Shown in pieces: positions 39,301-53,124 of a stretch of 64,000 nt of DNA (the first letter of the stretch is position 1; the number at the start of each line of letters is the position of its first letter). The position numbers and the translations under genes were made by a program. Origin of the DNA: Strigops habroptila (taxonomy: Eukaryota; Chordata; Aves; Psittaciformes; Psittacidae); NCBI RefSeq assembly GCF_004027225.2, contig NC_044290.2, forward strand, positions 4,604,906-4,668,905, written 5' to 3'. A model generated the notes under the pieces. That model was not told the origin of the DNA. It saw only the letters and a list, made by a program, of their open reading frames with translations, and searched no databases.

Positions 39301-40878
39301 TGGAAAAACAAGCCTGCTCATGTCGGTTGCAGTTTGACAGAGTTCAGCAGAGCTGGCAGTACGTGTGAAGAGATGACAAAGACGTGAGATGCTGTTGCAG
39401 ATGGGGGCTGAGGTGTGCTGGCAGGGCTGGGCACAGGAGGAAGCTCACACTCTTCCTGGTCTCACTTTGCACTTGCAGCACTTGCTGGCAAAGGACTGAA
39501 TGTCACCAATATTGCACTATTTTCTTAAGGCTGCAGAGTGGGGCAGATGACTATCATAAAAGACCCAGGTGTGAGGCTCAGCAATCCAGCCCTTTCCTTG
39601 TGCAATAACTACTTGCTAACAACTTCTCACTGCTTTTCCTAATCGGTGTGTTTGTTTCCTGGTGATAATTATTGTACTCTGCCCTTGAATATACTCTCCC
39701 TTCCTAACCTGGCATCTGAGCTCTGATTAAAGAGTGTAAGTCATCTGTTTAATACTTTAATGACCTGTTGTGTCCTCAGAGTCCTGACATTGCAGGGTGC
39801 ATCAACAAATCAACAATGCTTGGCAGGGTGCCTGTGGTTTAATTAGAAAACCTCAAGTTTTATTAGTTTACAGTCATTCTTTCCCACTTAATCAGAGTCT
39901 AGCAAATAATTCAGTAGAAGACACAACAGGTTCGGAATTGGCCTTTCCCTTTTCTTTGGAAGGTTGAATGACACAGTGAAGTCTTATAATTCCCCAGATT
40001 TTGGGAGTTTAACCCTTTTCTTGGCTCTAAGTCTGCCTTATCACATTCTCTTAAGACTTCCCTAACTGTGGAAGGTATTTGTAGTGTATTGGTAGGTTTT
40101 AATTCAGACTGCTGAAATTTGGTATGGGAAGGTTTTTACTGTGATAGTAACAAGAAAAAAAAGCACATTTCTGGGGGTTTGTAGTGTCTTAAGGTGGGTG
40201 AAGGCAAGCATGCTTCAGTGCTTGTCACCAGTTAATGTGAGTAGTCCCTAAGAAAGATCACCTTGACAGTTCAGATGTCTTGATGGGTGTGTTCTCCTCT
40301 CCATACCCAAAGTGATGGGTGACTGAAAGTGCTTTTGATTTCAGATTAGGTTTTGCATTGGACCCCTATGTAATTCCCATCCACACTGATGGTCCATTAA
40401 CTTCAGCTCATGCTTGCAAGCAAGGCTCTGAAGCCTTGGTGTTTGCCCAGCTGAAGTACTGAAGCACTGTGACATTTTGGCCAGAGGCCATGTGAGAAGC
40501 AGCAGAACTTGTTTAAGTTGTTGAATTCTGTTGATTCTAATCTTTTCTGCTTGTGCTGGAAGAAAATACCCTGGCTCTCTGCTCTACTGCCTATACTGGC
40601 AAGTAGATGGAGTCTTTGGCAAAAGTGTCATTTGGCTATATAGTTCCTAGATGTTTTTTGAAAGTGATGACCCACAGGAGTTTCTCAGTTCTAGGGGAAC
40701 ATGTGCCTGGTCTAGGTCTGCCTTGCACCACAGCAAGCTGCTTAGATTAAATTCCTATGAAAAGTGTGAAGGTCTCTTGAGAGTAATTTGCTGCTTAAGT
40801 TCTTCAGCTTCTGCTCAAGTAGCCTGCAACAAGAATCAGTAGTTTGACCAAACTTTTTGGAGAGGAAGATCAATCCTT

Positions 40879-40894
40879 CCCCCCCCCCCCCCCC
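40879..40894. repeat. C16 homopolymer
   Basis: Sixteen consecutive C in METRNL intron 2. Length may be uncertain because such runs sequence poorly. Confidence 0.9.
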
Positions 40895-43789
40895 AACCGA
40901 CCTTTATTTTCTTACCTAAAGTCTGTGTTTTAAGTGTCGTGTCCAAGCGCTGGATCCAGCTTTATGTAAGCTGTGTAGTTTGCTTTTTCCATTGCACACT
41001 CATGGGGATGTCAGTAATTTGGTTGTTAGAGCTCAAGGGGTAAATTGGAAGCTCTTTCATTACCCACTTGCTTTTGTGTAGTAAAGAAGTCAAACTTTAA
41101 CAAAAATGTACCTTTATCTTGATGGCATCTACCAACTTAGTGCAGGTTCTAGTAACTGTTTTATACGTTTTCTTTATTAATGCTGAGTACCTGGCTGAGA
41201 ATATTAACAGATTGGAGGTCCAGCACTCGAGTGGGTATCTGAAAAACAAGCAAAACTGGACAAATCCAGTTAACTAATTAAGAACAGTATCCAGCTATTT
41301 CCTGTATGCTGTTAATTCACTGGCTTGAGAAAACAGCTTGGAAATTAAGAAAGCTCAGAAGTATTTGGGCTATGCTGGTGTTTCTACCAATGAATGCTTT
41401 TTGAAGCACCCCTCTTAACTTTTGATCTTTACTGCAGTTTGGGTTTGGCAGAGGTGGGGCACCACTCTGCCATCTCTCTGCAGGTATTCTCCCAGAGTGC
41501 TATTGTCGTTGCAGTTTATAGGCTCCTAATCTCATGTTTTCCCCTGGTTGCTCCCATATTTCTTTTGTTTATTGGAGGGTGAATGTGCTGGTAAGCTTTG
41601 TAGCCCGAAGCAGCAGATGGACTAGAGTATTTTCCACTTCTTTTTGGAGTGGAAATATTCTTGCTTTTTGTCCCAGAGGCCAGTGAGCAGGAAGCTGTGG
41701 CTGGTATGCCTGCTCTCTGCCCAGGTATTCGCAATGTGGAAACCACAGTCAGTCCCTGCTCTGCTAATCGCCACCATTAGCAGAAGAGGTGATGGATGGA
41801 AAGAGGCACTTGGAACACTTAAACTGAAAGTCCCCATTACATTTATGCTCAGAACAGATTCTGCTTGAGTCATTATGACCATCCGAGATGTTGGCATCAT
41901 GCTGTGTGGCAGGGGTGGGAGTGCTTGCTCTATGTTGCAGGGTTGGCAGGGCTGTGTGTTCCAGTGCACCCCCTGCCATCAGAAAAATGGCTTGTCTTTT
42001 TCACTCCCCATTTTCCACACAGGAAAATACACTTATACCTCTTGGGGTTAAGCTGTGTTAGGAGGAAAATAAAGCAAGTGTGGTCTGGTTCAATTTGCAC
42101 AGGACAGAATTGATATGCGCTCCTCCCATAAGGATTTGCTGGTGAAATGTATAATGAGCACCAAAGCAAAGTTGAGGAATCTGTTCTATAAGTCTGAGTA
42201 CACATTGTCTGGGTGGCATGTAAGGTAGGCTCACCAGCACAGCTAGTTTGCTGTTAATTTATATGCTTTTTCTCTCTCTAAAAGATCATCAGCAAGTTTT
42301 AAGAGGAAACCACCAGAAAACAGCCTTTAATGCAGTTGTTCAAAATACACGTCAATTATTTGCCTTGTAAGGGACCATTTTGACACTCCTGCTTTAGAAG
42401 ATGTTGTTTTCTGAATATTTCTTTGTGTGCTCAACCTCCTTGCAGGAAGATCTTCTGTAGTAACTTTCATGTATTTTCCCATAGTAAACGATGATACAAA
42501 ACTAGATACGAAGTGACTTTTGACAGAAGAGTAAACAGCATTTGCTAAGCCTTTTTGTCTTTGAAAAAGCACATTTTAAGTTAGTTTTTGAGGGTATATC
42601 ACTGAACTGGGTGTTGTGGGTCAACATGTAAATTGATCAGCCTGGCTGCTGTATAACAGAGCCTGGAGTGGGATTAATTTTGAGGAGCTCTAATTGTAAC
42701 CTGCTCTAATTGTTCATGTGCCAAAAGTGGTCAGATTTGCTGCAGATGATAGGCTGGGGAGAGGGGAAAGAGTTCTAGAGCAAAGTTGTTTGAGTTTCTT
42801 CCTGTGTGAAATGATTTCAAAGTGCAGTTCTGATGCTTGGGGAATGCACACGCTCTTACCCGGTACTAAATTGAGCCAGGGTGATATTTTGGGGCTCTGA
42901 GCCTCAGTAAGGTGAAAAGTCTTGAACTAAGTCTTCACCTAAAAATCCCCCAAACATGAGGACACCCAGATTTAATCTCTCCTTCCCCCAAGAAAACAAG
43001 TTTAACAACAATCTCCTCTGGCCCTGCTTGTCTTTTGATGTTGCCAGGACCAGAGTTGGTTTTGCAGTGGGCAGAGGACGTGACAATGGAGCTGCAATGA
43101 TAAATACACAGCTGCAGGGGAGAGGGGGCAAGAAAATAGCTTATTTTTGCTAGACTGGCCACGAATGCCGTTAGCTTATTTCTCAACTCAGTGGGCAGTC
43201 AAAACCAATAAGCAGTCAGGTGTATTGTCCAGGCAGCTGGGGCTCTGCATCGCTCTGACCTTTATGTGCTGCAGAAGATCGTCCCACAAACAGATTTGCA
43301 ATCCAGCGGAGTTGCTTGGCAGTCTTTAATAATGCTCTGTGCTTGCTCTGCAAAAGTGTTTAGTTTGCTAATTCCTGAGGCTGTAGTTAAAGAAGGGATG
43401 GGAGGGCGGGGGAACTGCATTCCTCTTCCCACCCCCCACCTTCCCAGAGGAATAAGAAACTTACTGAAACATGGGCCAAGATTTTCCTGTGTTAGGGGCT
43501 TACTTTGCATGACAGAAAACCTCTTTCACCTTCATCTGCTCTAAAAGCCATAATATGCCCTGTAATACTGCACGATACTTGGAAGCTACCCTGGACCCAA
43601 AGCTGTGAGATGTTAAATCTGACCTTGGGCGGCTTCATATTGGGTTAAAAAAGCTGCCGCCATATGACGCACAGCTTTGATCCAGCATTAACTTCTGCTG
43701 CTGATTCAAATTTGTGGAAGGATTTTTTTTGTATGAGTTGTATGGGCACCTCCTCGGGTATCTTTCTGCACTGCTCTGACTCCTAAATT

Positions 43790-43946
43790 GTGGCTGCCCC
43801 ATCCCTGGCGCAGTGTTCAAGGCCAGGTTGGACACAGGGGCTTGGAGCAGCCTGCTCTAGTGGAAGGTGTCCCTGCTTGTGGCAGGGGGTTGGAACTGGA
43901 TGAGCTTTAAGGTCTCTTCCAAACAAAACCATTCTATGATTCTGTA
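43790..43946 (+). mobile_element. CR1 LINE 3'-end fragment
   Basis: Starts TGGCTGCCCCATCCCTGG, passes through GTTCAAGGCCAGGTTGGACA, and ends at the CR1 terminal octamer array ATTCTATGATTCTGTA. A 5'-truncated plus-strand copy in METRNL intron 2. Confidence 0.93.
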
Positions 43947-46900
43947 TGGGATTTGGGCATTGATTCCTGCAACAGGCATAAGCTCTGGTGGCTTTTCTGG
44001 ATTGAAGCCCTGCTTGCTGGGAGACTTGTAGTGATTATTAGTGCTGAGATATGCTCATGCAGCCTGGCTTTCTCTTGCCTTAACCTCCCTAGGATCATCC
44101 CTGTTAGTATAGAATGTAAATCTGCCCCACTGGTACTGTTAAGAGCTTTACACCAACTTTATCTGAGGAGATGTGAGAAATTTAAGAGAAAAGGAAAAGG
44201 TCCAAGCTTCTGTAGAATAGGTGAATGATCTTAATATGACAAAGAAACGTATGCTGTAAAGAAAGAAAAGGTGTGTATATCTTAAAGCTTTTCCTGTTGT
44301 GCATGGACAACATGGAAAACCTTATGTAACTTTTGGGGGTTAACAGAACAGTGTTACAGCATTGAGGATCTTGCTGCATGAGATGGAGCTGTTCGCAGTC
44401 CTCCTCAAGAACAGGCTGATAAATAAACACAGTTTTAAAATGAAAACTGCCCTTGTTCCTTCAGAGCTCTCCCACATACCAAAAAGAGTTTGATTTCTAG
44501 AAACAGGAGGGAGAAGGACCTGTGTGGATGTGAGTGCAGATAGGCTGCTTTTTCTTTCTTTTTTTTAAGACTCACTTAATCTTTGATCTGTCATTACTGT
44601 ACTCTCAGGGTTTAACTTTAACCAGACCCTTGTTACTTAATTCTATTCCCCTGCTCCACAGGAGGCATTAATGGACAGGACCAAAAAGGAGGGTGGTGGA
44701 GAGGGAGGGAAGGCTTTGTGTTCCTGGCAAGTTTCCAGCCTGGTAGTAGGTGCTGGCTCCAGCCGTTCGCGTAGCCCTGGCAAGGGCAGAGGGGAGCTCT
44801 GGCACCAGAGCCATGCGCCTGGCTGCACAGCTTCCCCAGGGCACAGGAGTACAAAACACCTTACTTTTCATTTTCTGCCTTGCAAGCCCTGCGTGACATC
44901 TTGGCTGAGTGTTTTGTTAGCTATCGGAGACAAAACCAAACAAGACATCAAAACTTTCTTTGTAGCTTGATGTTTTCCTAGATCCGATTAGTGCGTGCTT
45001 TTACAAGGCTTTGGAATGACGTTTTCTGTAAAAGAAAAAAGAAACCTTTTCTGAGTGAATTTTAGGAGGGGATGAACCAAGCCATAAATCTCTGTGGGTT
45101 TTGAGTCAGTAGAAATATTTGCTTTGGTGCTGTGCTGCCGGGCAGTGGATGGGCAGTGTGGAGGTGCGATGCTGCCTGTGCTGGCAGGTTCTCCTGGGGC
45201 AGCCAGGAGAGAGGTCCATGTCTTCCCCTGCCAAAAGGACTGAGATTGAGGAGTCCCTCAAACCTTTGGAGGCACCTCCAACTTCCAGCAACTTGTCTGT
45301 CCTTGTGCCTGCCCAGCACTTCCCATTCCTAATCCCCCTTGGGCAGCAGCAGTAGGTTTGAGGAAGAGGAGAGAGGTATTTTCTGTGAGATAAGCAAATA
45401 GATATATTTTTTTATGGCTTTATACTGGTGTCTTGTGCACATACAGCAGGAGGAATTCCCAGCAGTTACCTTACTGCCTGCTTTTCTCTTTAATTGCAGT
45501 TAGGAAGGAGTGGAAAGAAAGCAAAGAAATGGCAGATGATTACAAATGCTGCTTGCACGGAAATGTGGACTAGCACAGTTGTAGAGACACTTCTTGTTTG
45601 CAGGGCTTGCTCTCTGCTGCTGCAATCCAGACAGAAGGAATTCTACTGAAAGCCTGATCTGCTGAGCAGGGCTTTTTGGACACGATACGTTGCAGACTTG
45701 ACTGTAACTGAGGATTTTTATAGAGCTGGTGATGCAATGGGTAAGTGTAGGAGCTCGGCTGAGAGCTGGCACTGCTCCTGTTACTACTACGTTGCTGCCC
45801 ACCCCAGTAGCAAGGTTTGCCACAGCAGTGTGGGAGCCCAGAGCCCAGCACTGCTCTTTGAACACTGCCCTGGGATCAGCAGGGTTGGGATCTGATAGAG
45901 ACTGAGCTCTGCCTGTTGGCTGCATATGGCAGGAGGGAGGTGGGCAAAGGAGGGAGGGAGATGGTGTTTGGGAGAGCCAGTATTTTTCCCTGATGGAGCA
46001 GTAGGCAGCCCAGAGGAGGTGGGATAGAAAGAAGTGTCTCAAAGATGCGACACTTATAATTTCTCCTGGGTGAAGCTCCTGCATGGGCCTGGAGGTAGAC
46101 TTTCATGTGTCTAATGCTGCTTGAATAAAAACTGTGCTGTGCTTTTTTCATTCCTTTTTTTTACATTTTTAAACAAATGGCTGTTTGTGTTTCTAGCTGA
46201 CCTTTCAGCTCATTTGTTAGAATGGGTGCTACATCTTGGAACAGCAAAAAGGCATTGATTCTGCAATCCCAGAGGATCCTTACATGCTCTGTAGCCACTG
46301 AGCCAAGTTTCATTTTGAAAGCTGTTGCAAATGGAGCTTGCATAGGACCAAATCTCTTCCTCACACTGTTTACAAAAATAGTCTTCTTTGGTACTTAAGG
46401 GCTTTAATACCCTCTTGGAAAACATTTCTGTGAAAAGATAAATTTCTGGTTTATGGTCTCTTGTCTTCACGTTCCTCAGAACACAAAGGTCATCATATCT
46501 CTAATGGTGAGGTTTACAGTATGCTTTTTTAAATTCTTTCTTTGCAGGAAGGAAGTGGTATTAACTCAATTCTCTTGGCACAGTCTATGCCACAGCATAT
46601 GAAAGTCTGCATCTCATTAAACTTATTTGCAGGTTTAAGTTGTTCTTGGCCAGTGTCTGTATTTTCCAAGTTACTTCTGGAAACTTGTACACATGTGCAA
46701 GTTGAACTGAACGTTACAAACGAGCCAAGGCAATGAACTGGAGTTGACACGTTCTTTTCTGAAGAGGTAAAATATCCCTGCTTCACATAAAGAGGTCAGG
46801 GGAGAATGTCCATTGCAGCATCATCATTTTGGTCCAGCTGCTGAATCACCATCTTGTCCTGTACCAAGTCTTGGATGTGTTTTGGCTGTAGAAGAAGGGA

Positions 46901-49185
46901 GTCTTTGAGTTTCGTGTCTTTGCTCATGATCCTTGTTCTGAGCTGCCTTTTCTTCTCGGCACAGGGGCTCAGATGAACTTCCTAGCAAATATGGGGATGA
47001 ATTCTTCTGCCTTCAGAAGAGCACTTAACTCTCTCAGTATGCTATTCGTAGCATCAACTTTCTATTCATCGAAGATGCAGAATCCCTTTGGATCCTGTGT
47101 CCGAGGCTTATTGAGCCAAAGGGCTGGGAATAGCACAAGTCCAGCTCTTGTGTTTGCTCCCTGACTTGGCGTTTTCCTACTGACATGCTGGAAAAAGTGC
47201 AGTGCTTGCAGAAAGCCGTGTAATCCTATCCCAACCAAAGACAGGAAAACCTTGTAAAACAAAAAGAGTGATGAGAGAGCTCCTCTGTGTGTTGTGACTG
47301 GGTGTCAGTAACTTCCAGCCCAGCTGCAGAGATGCTCTGTGTCATCTGGCCACGTTTTCCCTCCCTGCGTGGCTGCAGGTATTGTGTTAAATGCAGGTGT
47401 GCTGGATGCAGCTCTGCTGCCCTGAGCTCCAGCTAGCGAGTTCATGTTAAATTGGAGATTCATTAATGTAGTTTAGATGGTGTTTTGGTGTGGGGGTTGT
47501 GAGTGTTGTGAGGTTGAATGTTATTTTGGTTTTCTCAGGAAGAGCTTTCTGAGGGGGTGAGGAAAGTCGAAGGTGTATCTAGAAAGGAGACGCATGGTAA
47601 ACCAGAGTGGTTGTCAGATCTTGTCCACCTCTACTGCAAAGTGGCAGGTCTCTTTGTTTGGGATATGAGCTGTGAGAGGTTTGTTTCATGGCAGAAGTGT
47701 TGCCTCTTCAGACAGGAAGCCTGAGCAAACTTAGGCAGAAATAATTACAAGGATTTATTCTACTTTTAATTAGTTAAAGTAGGATCAGGGCAAGATACTG
47801 TTTTTTCTTGCACATGTGTTTGCCCTTAAACTCTTTTCTCCCAGCTAAATCACTGATCCAGTTGAGACATAGTCATTTCTGTTTAGGCCTCAGAAAAAAT
47901 GATTGAGAAATGCACCATCATTGGAGAAACCACATCTCTATTTTTATAATCTGCTCTCGGAAGTCTGCACTCCATGTTTCCAGGAAGCAGACTCATCCTA
48001 TGATGCCCTTTCCAGGACGGTTGCAATTACAGAGCTGCCAGCAAGAATTTGAAGGGTGTGGGTGGCTATTTTTTTTGTTCCATATGAACTAATGCTGATG
48101 TCAGCCTGAGAGCTTTCATCCGGGAGACAGGGCTGCTGTGGCCCCGCACTGGTACAGCTTGAGATGCTGCAGTACAGGCTGGCTTAGCTTAAATCAACCT
48201 GGTCTGTGACAAGACCCGTTTGATGTCTTCTGCTGAGCATGCAAGAGAAAAGACTGTTTGTTTTAATCAAAAGATTTAAACTTAGAACTAACAGAAAGTA
48301 ATGCTCCAGCCCTGCCTGGGCCTCCTCAATAGCTTTTGATACTTAAAAGCTCTGACTCCTCTTCAAAGGGTTATTCAGAAATACTGACGTGTGGGTGATG
48401 TATGCCACGGAAACTGGAAGCACAGATAAACCAGCTCTGTTTTCCTCCCCCGCCATCCACACCTCTACCACACTGCACGCGTACGCAGGCTGCTTAATAA
48501 AACCAAAGGGTATTCCTCGGTAAAGCGGTTTTCTGCAATTACTTTGTGTTTAACATTTTCACTTCTGCTTAAAGGGTGTCTCTCTTCCTGTGCGTGCTGC
48601 CAGAGCAGTGATGTATGTTCAGCAGAGCCTATCCAGAGACAGGGTGGATGGAGAAGGTTTTTTGGGCTCACTTTGTCAAGCTTTGGGACAGTGTGTAGAG
48701 ACCTGCAGCCTCGTTCATCCAGTCTTCTTGATAGCTATGAGGTTGTGGAGCATGTTCAGAAAATTCAGGACAGACAGAGGAGACTTCTTTCTTATGGGTT
48801 GGAAGCTGGTTTTGGGGTAAGGTAAGGTCAGTTGTAACCATGAGTGGCTGTTGAAACACAAATGTTTCAAAAGAAGATCAGGCCCATTCATGTGGTTTCT
48901 GTGACGCCTGCAGCCAGAGCCAGTACGTCTCACTTTGAACGTGTCCTGCAGGGAGCTGTCATCCTAAACCATGACGATTGCCCTTCAAATAACCCCCATC
49001 TCCTGGTTTCAGAGGATAGAGGGGTTGCGTGCAGATGTCGCAAACCAAAGGAGGAAGGACTGGAGTTGGGTGCGTGTGTGCTGAGAGAGGATAGCAACAC
49101 CTACCCACTGCTTTCAAGGCAGAGGAGACTCATGCTAAATTGCAGCAGTAAAGGTACATTTATATCCATCCCCGGTACTGGGGAT

Positions 49186-49395
49186 CATAGAATCACAGGA
49201 TGGTTTGGGTTGAAGGGACCTTTAAGCTCATCCAGTTCCAACCCCCTGCCACGGGCAGGGACACATTCCACTAGAGCAGGTTGCTCCAAGCCCCTGTGTC
49301 CAGCCTGACCTTGAACACTGCCAGGGATGGGGCAGCCACAGCTTCTCTGGGCACCCTGTGCCAGCACCTCAGCACCCTCACAGTAAATCCTTTCT
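49186..49395 (-). mobile_element. CR1 LINE 3'-end fragment
   Basis: CATAGAATCACAGGATGG at the left end, then CCAGTTCCAACCCCCTGCCA and GACCTTGAACACTGCCAGGG, ending near CAGCACCCTCACAGTAAA. A minus-strand CR1 copy of about 210 bases in METRNL intron 2. Confidence 0.93.
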
Positions 49396-52300
49396 ATACA
49401 ACTCAACAACTAGTAGATCCTTTTTAGACACCTCAACTCCTCCATGCTGGCTTAGCTGGGACCATCAGGAGCTCACGGCATCTCCCTGGGGCATGTCCCT
49501 CTCTCTTCCTGAGCATTTCTGCCTCCCCGTGGAGAGGACCAGCAACCTCCAGCAAAGGGTTTGACAAAGCTGTTGGCCAACAAGTGCAGTCTATTGTTAG
49601 TATCGCCATGTCCCCCTCGCTAACATCAGGTTCAGAGGGCAAATCGCTCAAAGCAGCTGGGACATGACTGCTGGCTTGTGAGGAATGATGTAATTACATC
49701 TCCCTCTGCGGGGAGGTGAATAGAGAGGCCTTTGGAGGCACGGGACTGGGGGGTGGAGGGAGAGGGCTGCCTCAGGTTACTTCAGGTCAGGATACTGTCA
49801 AAATCCATCAAAGGCATTCCCAGGAGAGTCGGCAGCCGACGTGCACAATGCAGGCTTTATGCCACCGGCGGTGGAGTTGAGTTATAGGCATCTGGGCTTT
49901 AGAGGGCTTCAATAAAAAGTTGCTTTTCTCTCTCTTTTTTCACCCTTCCCCTGCTGCTGTATGAATTAAGGCTCTTTGGCTTATCGAGTTTAAAGGAATT
50001 AGAGCAGCTGACGTTGATATTGTTGTTGTTGCAAGTTCACAGACTTGCTTTTGGACGCGAGAACCTGGGCAGCCCTCGAGACGTCCCCAGGGAGTCGGGC
50101 ATCCGGCAAACACAGCATCTTGTTTAGCAAGCGGGCCTGCTTCCCCAGCACATGGACATCTTCACCTGCTGTGCATGAGTGAAGTGCTGCTTTTGGTTTT
50201 CTTTTTTTTTCAGTTCTAAAGATGCTTCCCATTTTGTCCTGAGGTGTGTGTGGTGTTTTGATTTACTGATGAAGGAAAACACCTGCAGGTCCTGGGATGA
50301 ACGACTGCTGAACTGCAGCTAAAATCACTAACTTGTGGCATCAACACACCAATTCCTTAATGGCTCTGATTCAAAAGAAAGTGTAGGCATTGCCTCCACC
50401 TAAAGATTTTTGTTTCTTTTCTGAGACTGTATAGGAATGAAGCTTTGGTTGTAGCGAGTGAATGTTATTTGCTTTTTAATGGTCCATTTACCTCGAAAGT
50501 AATCCTTCACGACTCGCTTTCCATCTGTGCTCGCATACCTTGTTTTTGCCACTTGCAAGATATATTTGATACTCTGTGAATGCAGATGTGGGAGTTGTTC
50601 CACAGGAAAGGATTTCTGTTCTTCATATGCCTGGTATTGCAGTGATGGGTGGTGGTAAATGGTTGTTAAATAAGCTTGCATGCCACCAAACTGCTGTGAG
50701 TCAGCATGGATCTGAAGTAGGTTTTAAGTAATGATCTAGTGTGAGCAATGCTGAGCACTTTTAATTTCCTTTTGCATTTAAAAAAGATGCAGGATTTTGC
50801 CTAGAGTCCACAATTAAAATTATTTGGTTCTGTGTGTACGTGGAGATCTGTTAATTTGATTTATTATGGTGTCAGTCTATTTAAAAGGAAGGAACCACTT
50901 TTAAAGCGTTTTGCTTTTCATCTTAAATGCTCTTGCTTGTGCTGCACTCCTTCTGAGAACAAAAATGGCTTAGTCATTTCAATTTTCTGATGGGGTTGGA
51001 CAAACTACAGAGATGTCTGGTCTAAACCAAGACTGTTTTCACTCAGACTTAAAAAGGCTGAGATGCCTTTTTATTATTAGATCTTTGCTGAACAAACTAT
51101 CTGAAATCCAGCTGTGGATTTTGAGGATGTCCATCAGCTGTGCTTTGTTCTCGAGCTTCTGTCCATGTGAAAATGCTGTAGGATTTGTGCTGGGTTGCAG
51201 GTTTTCTCCATTTGGTTGCTCTAACTCAGGTCCTGATTTGGGCAGAGGGAGGCATTTTCCCTGGATGAATTTGGTAGTGCCACGAATGAAACAACTCCAT
51301 GGTAGGATCTTATGTGACTAATATTTGGTCTAGCCACCTATCAAAACCTATTGAGTCTAAAAATATCTTCAGACTGAATTTATTATAGTACTCCCATTAT
51401 GTCCGGACTTTGCCTGGCTCTGTATTTATCATGATATTAAACAGCTTCCAAACTTTTTCCAAAAAAGAGAGCTGAAATGGTATGGGGGGAAAGTAGGGCA
51501 GTAAAGGCTGACTTGTTTCTTAAAGGCCCTAGACGCATTCAGACTTGACTAAATAGAAATGCCCGGTTGATCCAATGCTTTAACAAAACTATTTTGCCTA
51601 TTCCTTGTCTCTTCTTTTGGAGCTTTTCAACCTTCTTGAATTATTCCTTCAAATATCCCTGACCAGAAATGTGCATTTTACATTCTCTTTAATCCTATTA
51701 AACAGCGCGTTACACTGTATTAATCATCTGACTGAAGCAGATCTGGTGGATTTGGTTCAATAATCCTTCTTTCTGGATCACTGCCTTTCTGGGACCTTGG
51801 AAAAAATAAGAGATTTGCCGTGTCTTATGTTAAAGAATGGCTTGTGCTGTCTAACAGAGGAAGGCTAATATCTGAGTGTCATAGGTGTCAGCTATATGTT
51901 GTTTAGATGACTTTAAATTTACTTCTTAGTGCAATGGATAAACTTCTCTGGGTGGGGGTGAAAGGAAGGGTGTGACTATTTGGGAATCTGGTAACTAAGT
52001 GTTTTCAGATGTTGAGGTTCAAAACCTACATTTTTTGGGGGTGGGGAGAAGTGCGGTGGCTTCAGCTCGGGGGTTTGATCGTGGGCTGTGTGATGAATAT
52101 GCCGTATCTCCGATGCTTCGCCTCATCTCCAGCATGAGCCCTGCTTTGCTGCAGCCTTTGCCTGTGCTGATCCAGGCAGAGCAGTACGCTTGGTGGGTTT
52201 TCATTTTCCTGAGTGATGTGCAAGTGCTGCTTCGAGATGACATCAAGCCAAGGACGTGGCTCTGATCCTTGGGCCACCAGTGGACAGACTTAATTAGCAC

Positions 52301-53064
52301 CGCTGGGCAGGGCAGACCCTGATAGTAAGCAAATTCCTCAACTCAACAGGGTATTATAGAAACATCTGTACTGCGACTACAGTACCTTCTCCTCAGAAAT
52401 CGCTGGCTGAGTACAAAGAGGAGCCACATTCTTGCATTGATTAGATTAGTGCAGATATCCAAATGTTTCCAGCAGTACAGGAAATGGTCTTTGTGCTGCT
52501 TGAGCTCTAGCAGATACCGGCTCGAGTTTCCGCTTTGCCTCAACGCCCTCAAACACATGCGCTGGGCTTTTTTTTCCTCCCCTCTTTGCCTCCCCCACTC
52601 TCTAACCTCCTGGATCTTTGATGTGGTGATAGACTAAATGGCTGTGAAATAGCCCAACAACACTTGATAGAAATTGTAAGAAAGAAGCATTGCCATCAGA
52701 GTTTAAAAGGCACATGGTCTTCAAAGCCTTTGAGGGCTTTGAATTTAGAGCAGAGCATGCTGCAAATGCACCCAGCATCAAAATAGATTTTGCATAAGCG
52801 CAGCGAGTGTGGGGGGCGTTTGCTAGATAATGTATCCCAGCAGGAGCATTAAAGAGATCCATATTCCTGCTTAAGTACAAGAATCTCACAGCGACTAGGG
52901 TGAGCCTCCATTTCTTGTAGCGTTAGTGATGCCTGACAGGTCTTTGGACCACTTGTCCCTGTGCCGTGTGTGTGTCCATGTGTCCCGTTTTTGGTTAACT
53001 TAAATACTGGTTTATTGATTTACCATTGTCTAATCCTTTGCTAATTCTGTCCCTTTCTCTCCAG

Positions 53065-53124
53065 CTCCCTGCCGACCATGCAGTGACACAGAGGTCCTCT
53101 TGGCTGTCTGCACTAGTGATTTTG
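53065..53124 (+). CDS. METRNL: METRNL coding exon 3
   Basis: This small 60-base exon encodes residues 166-185, APCRPCSDTEVLLAVCTSDF, and is phase 1 at both ends. The acceptor is CTCTCCAG|CTCCC and the donor TTTG|GTGAGT. The split alanine (G|CT) and split valine (G|TG) codons at its two ends restore the conserved reading exactly. It carries Cys168, Cys171 and Cys181 and begins the C-terminal netrin-like part of the protein (family knowledge). Because 60 is a multiple of three, skipping it would keep frame but remove three of the ten cysteines. Confidence 0.96.

Larger units (their letters stand above)
36386..53064 (+). other. METRNL: METRNL intron 2
   Basis: This 16.7-kb intron makes up most of the gene. 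It starts GTGAGT and ends TCTCTCCAG. It contains two CR1 fragments (43790-43946 and 49186-49395), a 16-base C run (40879-40894), a short GAGT tandem near 36446-36463 and a 14-bp palindrome (49687-49700). The longest open frame, 45500-46084 on the minus strand, resembles no family I know and is treated as chance. Confidence 0.8.
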
